Shown piece by piece: positions 1 through 6,162 of a stretch of DNA of 7,327 nucleotides. Made by a program: the position numbers and the translations under genes. Below the pieces are notes generated by a model that was not told where the DNA came from, searched no databases, and was given only the letters and a program-made list of their open reading frames with translations. Every line of letters starts with the position of its first letter. The first letter of the stretch is position 1. The stretch lies in NCBI GenBank assembly GCA_937952095.1, contig CALFYG010000196.1, forward strand, positions 1 to 7,327, read 5' to 3'. The stretch comes from an uncultured Micrococcales bacterium (GTDB taxonomy: Bacteria > Actinomycetota > Actinomycetes > S36-B12 > UBA10799).

Positions 1-943
<943 letters not shown>

Positions 944-950
944 AGAACTC

Positions 951-956
951 ACGCTA
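951..956 (-). promoter_or_regulatory. -10 box of a leaderless citrate synthase promoter
   Basis: On the minus strand TAGCGT (956 to 951) is followed by exactly 7 nt and then the GTG start at 943. TANNNT placed 6-7 nt before a start codon is the known arrangement for leaderless transcripts in actinobacteria. No convincing -35 hexamer is seen at 16-19 bp upstream, and no Shine-Dalgarno sequence lies before the GTG. The flavin reductase gene has the identical hexamer at the identical distance. Confidence 0.6.
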
Positions 957-1068
957 GTCCGGTTTCCGGCGCAGCGGGCGTCCGGGTGAGAAAACGATCT
1001 CCAGGCTCCACCCAAGGCACCGGACTCGCCCCAGGCCCACGCGCGCACTCATCCGTTAGTCCCCGGCT

Positions 1069-1103
1069 CATCGGTTAGTCCCAGACCGCCGCCAACCTCT
1101 AAC
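1069..1103. repeat. 35-bp repeat, copy A
   Basis: This copy matches 1164-1198 at 31 of 35 positions. It starts with CATCGGTTAGTCCCAG, has the shared core CCGCCGCCAA and ends TCTAAC. Its ends GTTAG/CTAAC are inverted, but CC replaces the GG found in copy B, so its own stem is only 5 bp. The GGTCTAAC at 1116-1123 just outside can pair with its GTTAGTCC instead. This looks as if copy A gained a short internal duplication. Confidence 0.75.
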
Positions 1104-1163
1104 CGGAGTGCACAAGGTCTAACCAACTGGCACCGGGCACCAACCCACCCGGATCAGCAGGCC

Positions 1164-1198
1164 CATCCGTTAGTCCCAGGCCGCCGCCAAGGTCTAAC
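1164..1198. repeat. 35-bp repeat, copy B, with hairpin potential
   Basis: This is the more symmetrical copy. GTTAGTCC at 1169 faces GGTCTAAC at 1191-1198, giving 5 bp, one T-T mismatch and 2 bp. A GGC/GCC inner stem can form within the CCGCCGCC-rich loop. No T-run follows on either strand, so terminator function is not supported. It lies 36 bp beyond the dapC stop codon and could be a 3'-end stabilising hairpin or a protein site. Confidence 0.7.
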
Positions 1199-1233
1199 AA
1201 ACGGGTACCGGCGCCGCGACAGCCCCCAGCCGC

Positions 1234-2289
1234 TCAAACCAGCCGCTGAGCCGCGAGGTCCACCGCGTCGTCGGAGGCGGTCATCGCAACCCGAACGTGG
1301 CGGTCACCAGCGGGGCCGTAGAAATCACCGGGTGCGACCAGGATCCCGCGATCGGCGAGGTCGTTCACAGTGTCCCAGCACGGTTCGTCCCGGGTGGCCC
1401 ACAGGTACAGGCCCGCTTTGGACTCATCGATGCGGAAACCGGCGCCGGACAACGCCGCCCGCAAGACGTCCCGGCGCCGTGCGTACCGCTCACGCTGCAC
1501 CAGGACATGCTCGTCGTCTGACCACGCGGCGACGGCCGCGGCCTGGACCGGAAGCGGCACCATCATCCCCGCGTGCTTACGGACTTCGAGCAACCTGGCT
1601 ACGACCGCGGGATCACCGGCGACGAAGCCGAACCGATAGCCGGCCAGATTCGACCGCTTGGACAAGGAGTGCAGCGCGAGCAGTCCGGTGTGATCACCGC
1701 CGCTGACCTCGGGGTGCAGGATCGAGACGGGCTGCGCGTCCCAGCCGAGTTCGATGTAGCACTCGTCGCTGACCACCAAGGACCCGGTCTCACGGGCGAA
1801 CTGCACCACATCACGCAGTTCATCGACCGTGAGCACCTCCCCCGTCGGATTGGCCGGCGTGTTCAACCAGGTGAGCGCCGCCTGGGCCCCCACGGGCGCG
1901 GTCTGACACCCGGCGATGAGCGCCCCGACCTCGTACGTGGGATAGGCGATGGCCGGCGATGCCACGACATCGGTGGCCCCGAGGCCCAACAGGGTCGGCA
2001 GCCACGCCACGAACTCCTTGGTTCCGATCAGCGGCAGGATGTCGTCAGGTGCGACCGTGACGCCCAAAGCGCGTTGCATCCAGTCCGCCGCCGCCTGCCG
2101 CACGGCTGGGGTGCCGTGCACTGTGGGATACCCAGGCGAATCCGCAGCCGCACACAGTGCCTGCTGAATGATCTGTGGGGTCGGGTCGATCGGCGTTCCC
2201 ACCGAGAGATCCACGATCCCTCCGGGCACGCTGGCGGCGCGGGCTTTGGCCCCGGCCAGGCGATCCCAGGGGAAGTCGGGCAGTTGCAC
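1234..2289 (-). CDS. dapC: Succinyldiaminopimelate aminotransferase, actinobacterial type
   Basis: A PLP-dependent fold-type I aminotransferase of 351 residues, probably converting N-succinyl-2-amino-6-ketopimelate plus glutamate to N-succinyl-LL-diaminopimelate in the lysine and peptidoglycan precursor pathway. Visible motifs are SVGTPIDPTP near the N-terminus (29-38), NTPANPTG (143-150), SDECY (174-178, with Asp175 and Tyr178 for PLP), the lysine motif SLSKRSNLAGYRFGF (208-222, PLP Lys211) and a C-terminal RVAMT with Arg333 for the substrate carboxylate. The SKRSNLAGYR form and the ferredoxin neighbour fit the actinobacterial DapC group; a related aminotransferase with another substrate cannot be excluded. 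The GTG at 2289 is chosen because homology begins at VQLPDFPW and the start lies 2 nt after the ferredoxin stop codon. The frame stays open upstream to 2502, but that overlaps the ferredoxin and shows no homology. No Shine-Dalgarno is seen, so translation is probably coupled to the ferredoxin. Confidence 0.9.
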   Translation of the reverse strand: MQLPDFPWDRLAGAKARAASVPGGIVDLSVGTPIDPTPQIIQQALCAAADSPGYPTVHGTPAVRQAAADWMQRALGVTVAPDDILPLIGTKEFVAWLPTLLGLGATDVVASPAIAYPTYEVGALIAGCQTAPVGAQAALTWLNTPANPTGEVLTVDELRDVVQFARETGSLVVSDECYIELGWDAQPVSILHPEVSGGDHTGLLALHSLSKRSNLAGYRFGFVAGDPAVVARLLEVRKHAGMMVPLPVQAAAVAAWSDDEHVLVQRERYARRRDVLRAALSGAGFRIDESKAGLYLWATRDEPCWDTVNDLADRGILVAPGDFYGPAGDRHVRVAMTASDDAVDLAAQRLV

Positions 2290-2291
2290 GC

Positions 2292-2618
2292 TTACTCGTC
2301 GTGCTGCTGCGGGGGCAGCGCGGCGATGAAGTCCACGTCGTGCTCGATCTTGCCGAGCTTGGTGGCGCCTCCAGGCGAGCCGATGTCGTTGAAGAAGTCC
2401 ACGTTCGCCTGGGTGTACTCGGTCCACTCCTCGGGAACGTCGTCCTCGTAATAGATGGCCTCCACCGGGCACACGGGCTCGCAGGCACCACAGTCGACAC
2501 ACTCGTCGGGGTGGATGTACAGCATCCGTTCACCCTCGTAGATACAGTCCACCGGACACTCATCGATACACGCCTTGTCCTTCAGGTCCACACATGGCAA
2601 TGCGATGACGTATGTCAC
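2292..2618 (-). CDS. fdxC: Seven-iron ferredoxin, [3Fe-4S][4Fe-4S]
   Basis: A soluble low-potential electron carrier of 108 residues. Cysteines lie at 9, 17, 21, 25, 40, 43, 46 and 50. By comparison with Azotobacter ferredoxin I, Cys9, Cys17 and Cys50 should hold the 3Fe cluster, and Cys21, Cys40, Cys43 and Cys46 the 4Fe cluster, leaving Cys25 free. The second cysteine of the first cluster motif is absent (CVDL instead of CxxC), which supports a 3Fe rather than a second 4Fe cluster and is usual in mycobacterial-type ferredoxins. The C-terminal half (about 58-108) is the acidic tail of this family, with EEW and a TQANVDFFN segment. The GTG start is supported by AAAGGGA with a 6-nt gap. The gene sits directly before dapC, with stop and start 2 nt apart. 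From memory, M. tuberculosis fdxC is also followed by a DapC-like aminotransferase. Redox partners are not identifiable here. The symbol fdxA is also used for this family. Confidence 0.95.
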   Translation of the reverse strand: MTYVIALPCVDLKDKACIDECPVDCIYEGERMLYIHPDECVDCGACEPVCPVEAIYYEDDVPEEWTEYTQANVDFFNDIGSPGGATKLGKIEHDVDFIAALPPQQHDE

Positions 2619-2624
2619 GACCGG

Positions 2625-2633
2625 TCCCTTTCT
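2625..2633 (-). promoter_or_regulatory. Ribosome-binding site of the ferredoxin
   Basis: AGAAAGGGA on the minus strand ends 6 nt before the GTG start at 2618. It decides the GTG as start and shows that the ferredoxin mRNA has a leader, unlike several neighbours that look leaderless. Confidence 0.65.
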
Positions 2634-2660
2634 CGACGGGGGCTCGAAGCCTGTGTCACA

Positions 2661-2668
2661 AGGCTATA
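2661..2668 (-). promoter_or_regulatory. Candidate -10 region of the ferredoxin-dapC operon
   Basis: The minus strand reads TATAGCCT (2668 to 2661), offering either TATAGC or TAGCCT as the -10 hexamer. Transcription would start near 2653-2655, giving a leader of about 35 nt that carries the Shine-Dalgarno. No good -35 match is seen. A GTACGG direct repeat with a 10-bp period (2682-2687 and 2692-2697 on the complementary reading) occupies the -35 area and may be an activator site. This gap of 104 bp separates the ferredoxin from the flavin reductase gene. Confidence 0.45.
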
Positions 2669-2722
2669 GCGCGATGGGCGGCCGTACGCACCCGTACCGG
2701 ACGTAGCAGCCCTCAGAGTCCC

Positions 2723-3196
2723 TCACAGGGGCCCCAGGCGGTGATCCAGGTAGACCAGCGGCGGCGCCTCGAGGTTCTCGTACACGATCCGGTCCACCCG
2801 GCCGACGACAATCGAATGGTCACCGGCGGGATGGATGGCGTCCGTGGTGCATCCAAGGTGTCCTATGGACCCCTTGAGCACGGCGATGCCGTCGTCACCG
2901 CGGCTGTAATCCACCAGATCCATCTGGTGCTCCAACGGCCGGCCGCGTTCAGCGAACCAGCGCGCTGCCGGCGCCTGCTCGGCCGACAGGAGGTTGACCA
3001 CCCAACGGTCGGCGGCATGGATCGCATCGTGGAACCGGGAGTCCTGCTGCACGCAGAAGAGCACCAACTCCGGGTCCAACGACACAGAGGTGAAGGAGTT
3101 GGCCGTCATGGCGTGGTCCTCGTCGCCCACCCGGGCGGTCACCACCACGACGCCGCTGGCCACACGCGCCATCAGCCCCTTGAACGCATTCCTCAC
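2723..3196 (-). CDS. Flavin reductase-like domain protein (HpaC/RutF type)
   Basis: A protein of 157 residues with the whole flavin reductase-like fold (split-barrel FMN/FAD binding), probably reducing a flavin with NAD(P)H for a partner monooxygenase or other acceptor in the cytoplasm. The N-terminal block reads ASGVVVVTA (13-21), then MTANSFTSVSLDPELVLFCV (30-49), the flavin-binding part of the family. SRF (53-55), VVNLLSAEQ (66-74) and FAERG (81-85) follow. The C-terminal block has GDHSIVVGRV (125-134), whose GDH is the conserved NADH-side motif, and LVYLDHRLGPL in place of the usual L.Y..G.Y end. The GTG at 3196 is chosen because TAGCGT lies exactly 7 nt upstream; no Shine-Dalgarno is seen. 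The start is 10 bp after the stop of the FtsH-like gene, so read-through is possible. No monooxygenase partner is in the window, and such genes are often annotated only as flavin reductase family. Confidence 0.88.
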   Translation of the reverse strand: MRNAFKGLMARVASGVVVVTARVGDEDHAMTANSFTSVSLDPELVLFCVQQDSRFHDAIHAADRWVVNLLSAEQAPAARWFAERGRPLEHQMDLVDYSRGDDGIAVLKGSIGHLGCTTDAIHPAGDHSIVVGRVDRIVYENLEAPPLVYLDHRLGPL

Positions 3197-3203
3197 TGAC
3201 GCA

Positions 3204-3209
3204 ACGCTA
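3204..3209 (-). promoter_or_regulatory. -10 box of the flavin reductase gene, overlapping the upstream stop codon
   Basis: TAGCGT (3209 to 3204 on the minus strand) precedes the GTG at 3196 by exactly 7 nt. Its first three bases are the TAG stop codon of the FtsH-like gene (3209 to 3207). The same hexamer and distance occur before citrate synthase, which supports a real leaderless promoter. The stop codon alone would supply half of the match by chance. Confidence 0.5.
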
Positions 3210-5102
3210 GTGCGGGCCCGACTGCCTCGCCTGTCCGCGTTCCGCGAGCCTCACGTCGACGACGTCGGGCTGCAGGATCTCCAGGATCTCTGTGCCCACG
3301 AGTTCGTGGCGCTCCAGCAAGGCGTCGCGCAGGGCTTCCAGCATGCCGCGGTGCTGCTCGAGGACCCGACGGGCGACGAGTTTCTGCTCGGACAGAAGTC
3401 GCTCCACCGCCTCCCGGCTGGGCCCATCGGCGATCACCCGTCCCACCAGGTTGGTGTCGGACATCGCACCGCCCTGGACCGCCGACAGGTTGATCAGTGA
3501 CCCCACCATCCCGGCCGCACCCACCATCTGCGCAGCAACGGTCGTCGCGTAGTTGAGGTCCGAACTCGGGCCGGTGGAGGTCTCCCCGAAGAACAACTCT
3601 TCAGCCACCATCCCGCCGAAGGCGATCTGGATCAGCGACAACAGTTCGCTGCGGCTGCGCGTGTACACGTCCTCGGTGTCGTTGTGGGCGAGCAGCCCGA
3701 GCGCATCCTTGCGTTTGATGATCGTCAACACCTCAAGGCGTCGTTGCGGCGCGACGATGTGGGCGACGACCGCGTGACCAGCCTCATGAGTGGCGATCAG
3801 GCGCGCCTCGTGATCGGTGTAGGCCACGGGTTGACCCAGGCCCACGTCGGCCACCAGCCGGGCGGCATGGACATCACGCAGGTTCATGGCCCGAGATCCC
3901 CGCCGCAGAGCCTCCACGAGCGCCTCGTCGAACAGGTTCTCCAGCCGTGCGGGGGTGTAGCCGGTGGTGAGCGCGGCGAGTTGGTCGCGGACGTGGTCGT
4001 CGTCGAGTTCGGACTCGTGGGCACGCTTGTCCAGCATGAGGTCGATGATCTCCCGCCGGCCCTTCTTCCCGGGTGGCTCGAAGGTGAGGATCCGGTCGAA
4101 CCGCCCTGGCCGCAGCAACGCCGGGTCGAGCGCCGACGCACGGTTGGTGGCAGCGATCAGCATGACGTTGGTCGGGTGTGCACGGGGCCGCCGGAGTTGC
4201 CGGTGGGCGGGCAGCAGGAGGTTGATGTTGTCCACGATCCGGCCGACGAACGACTGCCAGCCACTGGGCTCGTCGAAGGATTGCATCTGCACCAGCAATT
4301 CGTTGACCACACCGCCGGTCCCCTCGCTGACCATCGAGGCGTTCTGGACCGGCCCGGCGGCTGCAGGCAGGCCCTGCATCCCGCCGCACGCCGAGATGTC
4401 GGACGGGGCGGCCGCGTTCACTCCGCCGCGAGCGGTGGCGATGGCATCGATCTCCTCCATGAATCCGATCGCACCGCCCTCCCTGCGCGCGGTCTTGCGC
4501 AGGGCGCGGAAGTACGAGCGGATCTTGCGCGCCGTGGCGCCGTAGTACATGGACTGGAAGGAGGTGGCGCTGACGAACAGGAAGGGCACGTCGGCCTCGG
4601 CGGCCATGGCCTTGGCCACGTAGGTCTTGCCCGTGCCGGGAGTGCCTTCGAAGAGCAGGCCGCGCCGCGAGGTCCCGCCCATCTGCTCGGCGAAGCTGCG
4701 GTGGGCCAGGAACAGGTTGAGCGACCGGACGACCTCGCCTTTGACGGCGTCGATACCGCGCACATCGTCGAAGTCGATACCGATCTGGTCCGGCCGGTAG
4801 GTCACGTGAGGGGATCGTCCCGCGACGATCGTGGTGCCCAGCAAGGTGCCGATGAGCACGACGAAGAAGATGCCGACGATCAGCAGGAAGGGATCGACGG
4901 TGGGCAGCGAGAGGCTGGTCAGGTCGACGGCGCGCCCGGTGAGGATCCGGAACCACAACCAGAGTGCGGGCACGGCGAGGATGAGTGCGATCGTCAGCAG
5001 GCGGCGCTGACGGTTGCGCTCACGCGAGCGGCCGACGTCGGCGTCAGCAGCGCGCAACCGACCCCCGGCGACCTCGTTGAGAATGTGGTCGGACGGTTCC
5101 AT
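3207..5102 (-). CDS. FtsH-like membrane AAA metalloprotease, non-classical actinobacterial type
   Basis: A protein of 631 residues, probably an ATP-driven membrane-anchored zinc protease facing the cytoplasm. Two hydrophobic segments (about 35-52 and 71-93) are joined by only about 18 residues, where classical FtsH has a much larger external domain. The AAA module has Walker A GTPGTGKT (153-160), pore loop MYYGA (185-189, classical FVG), Walker B-like IGFMEEIDA (212-220, Glu where the Asp usually stands), NELLVQM (267-273), and MLIAATNR to RPGRFDR (314-337) with arginine finger candidates Arg331 and Arg334. Two insertions, about 222-262 and 277-308, separate these blocks. The peptidase has HEAGH (439-443: His439, Glu440, His443) and probable third zinc ligand Asp515 in TGPSSDLNYAT. 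The C-terminus (about 561-611) is helical and charged. The ATG has an AAGGGAGGT site. From memory this is a conserved but little studied actinobacterial family, distinct from the essential FtsH; substrates are unknown. Confidence 0.92.
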   Translation of the reverse strand: MEPSDHILNEVAGGRLRAADADVGRSRERNRQRRLLTIALILAVPALWLWFRILTGRAVDLTSLSLPTVDPFLLIVGIFFVVLIGTLLGTTIVAGRSPHVTYRPDQIGIDFDDVRGIDAVKGEVVRSLNLFLAHRSFAEQMGGTSRRGLLFEGTPGTGKTYVAKAMAAEADVPFLFVSATSFQSMYYGATARKIRSYFRALRKTARREGGAIGFMEEIDAIATARGGVNAAAPSDISACGGMQGLPAAAGPVQNASMVSEGTGGVVNELLVQMQSFDEPSGWQSFVGRIVDNINLLLPAHRQLRRPRAHPTNVMLIAATNRASALDPALLRPGRFDRILTFEPPGKKGRREIIDLMLDKRAHESELDDDHVRDQLAALTTGYTPARLENLFDEALVEALRRGSRAMNLRDVHAARLVADVGLGQPVAYTDHEARLIATHEAGHAVVAHIVAPQRRLEVLTIIKRKDALGLLAHNDTEDVYTRSRSELLSLIQIAFGGMVAEELFFGETSTGPSSDLNYATTVAAQMVGAAGMVGSLINLSAVQGGAMSDTNLVGRVIADGPSREAVERLLSEQKLVARRVLEQHRGMLEALRDALLERHELVGTEILEILQPDVVDVRLAERGQARQSGPH

Positions 5103-5105
5103 GGG

Positions 5106-5114
5106 ACCTCCCTT
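5106..5114 (-). promoter_or_regulatory. Strong ribosome-binding site of the FtsH-like gene
   Basis: AAGGGAGGT on the minus strand leaves 4 nt between GGAGG and the ATG at 5102. It is the strongest Shine-Dalgarno in the window and fixes the start, though the gap is on the short side. Confidence 0.75.
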
Positions 5115-5149
5115 AGATCGTCCCCACTACGCAGCGTGCGCCTTTTCCC

Positions 5150-5155
5150 GCTATA
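5150..5155 (-). promoter_or_regulatory. Candidate -10 box of the FtsH-like gene
   Basis: TATAGC (5155 to 5150 on the minus strand) lies within the 88-bp gap after mshB, at the centre of a small inverted repeat CCCG-N5-CGGG (5147-5159). Transcription would begin near 5143 and give a leader of about 40 nt ending in the strong Shine-Dalgarno. No clear -35 match is visible. Co-transcription from mshB is also possible. Confidence 0.4.
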
Positions 5156-5190
5156 CGGGTACCTATGACCGATGGATCCACCCGTTCGGG

Positions 5191-6084
5191 CTACTCCGAT
5201 CGGGTGACACCGTTGAACAGATCGCGTTCACGGCCGTCCTCGTCGAACGGCCCGGCGAGTTCGCCGGCCGCGATGCGGAAGTGCTCGACCCCCATGGCCT
5301 TCGTGCCGAGGTTGTTGGATAACGCGAAAAAGCCACCGTCGGTCTGCACCTGCGATGCGTGCTGAGCGAGGGCCTCCATCTTGGTGTCCAGCAGATCGGA
5401 GTAGTCGACCGACGTCGTGACCAACTCGTCCTCGGTCCCGATCGGCAGGTTGTCCGGATCCATCGCGGCGAACCCGGTGTCCTCGCCGGCCTCCCGCAGA
5501 GCCCGGATGCCGTCACGCAACATCCCTTTCGGAAGAGCCGTCCAGTAGACCTTGCTGACTTTCCACGGTTCGCCGAGATCGAGCCGGAACGAGGGCACGG
5601 CGGCCAGTGCCACGGCGTACATGAGGACGCGGTGGGCCTGGATGTGGTCGGGGTGACCGTATCCGCCGAAGTCGTCGTAGGTGACGGCGACCTGCGGCCG
5701 GACCTCCCTGATGACCGCCACGAGGTCCGATGCAGCCTCCAGCAGGTCGGCACGCCAGAAGCAGTCATCGCGATTGTTCGACTCGGTGCCCATCATCCCG
5801 CTGTCGCGATACTTGTGCGGCGCTCCGAGCAGGCGCCAATCCGTGACACCGAGCACGCGCATGGCCGCTGCCAATTCCTCGTAGCGGTGCTCGCCGAGGC
5901 GGTCCTCGTTGTGTGCCGCGAGGTGCTGGGCATCCTCGAGCAGGATCTCCCCCTCTTCGCCGAGCGTGCAGGTGACGAGGGTGACCTGCACGCCGTCGCG
6001 CACATATCCGGCCATCAGGGCACCGGTCGTGATGGTCTCGTCGTCCGGGTGGGCGTGCACGATCAGCAGTCGTCGGTCAGCCAT
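5191..6084 (-). CDS. mshB: Mycothiol biosynthesis deacetylase (GlcNAc-Ins deacetylase)
   Basis: A zinc enzyme of the PIG-L/LmbE family with 297 residues. It removes the acetyl group from N-acetylglucosaminyl-inositol to give GlcN-Ins, the second dedicated step of mycothiol synthesis, in the cytoplasm. The N-terminal strand runs into HAHPDDE (10-16), followed by TCTLGEEGE (38-46). GGYGHPDH (140-147) gives the second metal site. By comparison with M. tuberculosis MshB, zinc ligands are His12, Asp15 and His147, with Asp14 as likely base and Tyr142 and His144 lining the active site. WRLLGAPHKYRDSGM (83-97) and ALSNNL (254-259) fit MshB better than Mca, the related amidase, and the length is typical of MshB. 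The ATG is chosen because a TAGGCT -10 box lies 6 nt upstream, and homology starts at RRLLIVHAHPDDE. A GGAG just before the ATG is too close to be a normal Shine-Dalgarno. The gene is divergent from the S9 peptidase. Confidence 0.93.
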   Translation of the reverse strand: MADRRLLIVHAHPDDETITTGALMAGYVRDGVQVTLVTCTLGEEGEILLEDAQHLAAHNEDRLGEHRYEELAAAMRVLGVTDWRLLGAPHKYRDSGMMGTESNNRDDCFWRADLLEAASDLVAVIREVRPQVAVTYDDFGGYGHPDHIQAHRVLMYAVALAAVPSFRLDLGEPWKVSKVYWTALPKGMLRDGIRALREAGEDTGFAAMDPDNLPIGTEDELVTTSVDYSDLLDTKMEALAQHASQVQTDGGFFALSNNLGTKAMGVEHFRIAAGELAGPFDEDGRERDLFNGVTRSE

Positions 6085-6090
6085 TGCTCC

Positions 6091-6119
6091 AGCCTAGGCC
6101 GTGGGCCGGATGTGGTCAT
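6091..6119 (-). promoter_or_regulatory. mshB promoter, leaderless type
   Basis: On the minus strand ATGACC (6119 to 6114) is followed by 17 bp and TAGGCT (6096 to 6091), then 6 nt and the ATG at 6084. ATGACC is close to the TTGAC-type -35. Both elements fit a housekeeping sigma promoter whose transcript would start at or next to the start codon. Confidence 0.55.
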
Positions 6120-6140
6120 GCGCACGCCGACGATGACCAC
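6112..6140. promoter_or_regulatory. Inverted repeat GTGGTCAT-N13-ATGACCAC between divergent promoters
   Basis: Two perfect 8-bp arms, 6112-6119 and 6133-6140, are separated by 13 bp. Each arm contains ATGACC facing its own gene, at 17 bp (mshB) and 18 bp (S9 peptidase) from the -10 box. The symmetry may simply be two back-to-back -35 elements, or the site may be an operator for a dimeric regulator controlling both genes. The arm centres are 21 bp apart, two helical turns, which suits a dimer. Confidence 0.55.
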
Positions 6141-6162
6141 GGCCGCGCCGAGCCCCTAGCCT
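6133..6162 (+). promoter_or_regulatory. S9 peptidase promoter, leaderless type
   Basis: ATGACC (6133-6138) is followed by 18 bp and TAGCCT (6157-6162), then 7 nt and the ATG at 6170. No Shine-Dalgarno at a usable distance is present; GGCGGA abuts the ATG. Confidence 0.55.

Larger units (their letters stand above)
1050..1211. repeat. Cluster of GTTAG-type direct and inverted repeats
   Basis: Three forward GTTAGTCCC motifs lie at 1055-1063, 1074-1082 and 1169-1177, each preceded by CATCC or CATCG. Three inverted motifs ending in CTAAC lie at 1096-1103 (CCTCTAAC), 1116-1123 (GGTCTAAC) and 1191-1198 (GGTCTAAC). The first two forward motifs sit in a 19-bp imperfect tandem (1050-1068 and 1069-1087, 15/19 identical). 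The inverted motifs at 1116 and 1191 extend into a further repeat, 1114-1136 versus 1189-1211, with 20/23 identical. Spacing is irregular, so this is not a CRISPR array. It could be a dispersed intergenic element such as a REP/BIME type, or a multi-site operator for citrate synthase. I cannot tell which from one window. Confidence 0.8.
944..1233. other. Intergenic gap between dapC and citrate synthase, repeat-bearing
   Basis: No coding sequence is supported in these 290 bp. The right-hand two thirds (about 1050-1211) hold imperfect direct and inverted repeats built on GTTAGTCCC and GGTCTAAC. The left third (944-1049) holds the citrate synthase -10 box and otherwise unremarkable GC-rich sequence. 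I see no stem followed by a T-run, so there is no classical intrinsic terminator for dapC. The repeat copy at 1164-1198 could fold into an interrupted hairpin in a minus-strand transcript. Confidence 0.7.

Noticed and set aside
950..952. Alternative in-frame GTG start of citrate synthase
   Set aside because: It overlaps the TAGCGT -10 box and has no Shine-Dalgarno. The GTG at 943 lies at the expected leaderless distance.
1050..1211. CRISPR-like array
   Set aside because: The repeats are imperfect, occur in both orientations and have irregular spacing, and no cas gene is nearby.
1226..1247. 9-bp direct repeat at the end of dapC (1226-1234 and 1239-1247)
   Set aside because: Short, GC-rich and half inside the coding end; chance is a sufficient explanation.
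1573..2451. Plus-strand open frame of 292 codons opposite dapC and the ferredoxin
   Set aside because: It runs antisense across two genes with clear motifs, and shows no domain or start signal.
2290..2502. N-terminal extension of dapC upstream of 2289
   Set aside because: The frame is open, but the extension overlaps the ferredoxin in another frame, is Arg/Gly-rich and has no aminotransferase homology.
3684..5168. Long plus-strand open frame of 494 codons opposite the FtsH-like gene
   Set aside because: It is the mirror of a strongly supported coding sequence in GC-rich DNA. Its translation is low-complexity Gly/Arg/His-rich with no recognisable motif.
5181..5190. Perfect palindrome CCCGTTCGGG just after the mshB stop as a terminator
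   Set aside because: The stem is only about 4 bp and no T-run follows on the minus strand, so it is too weak to call.
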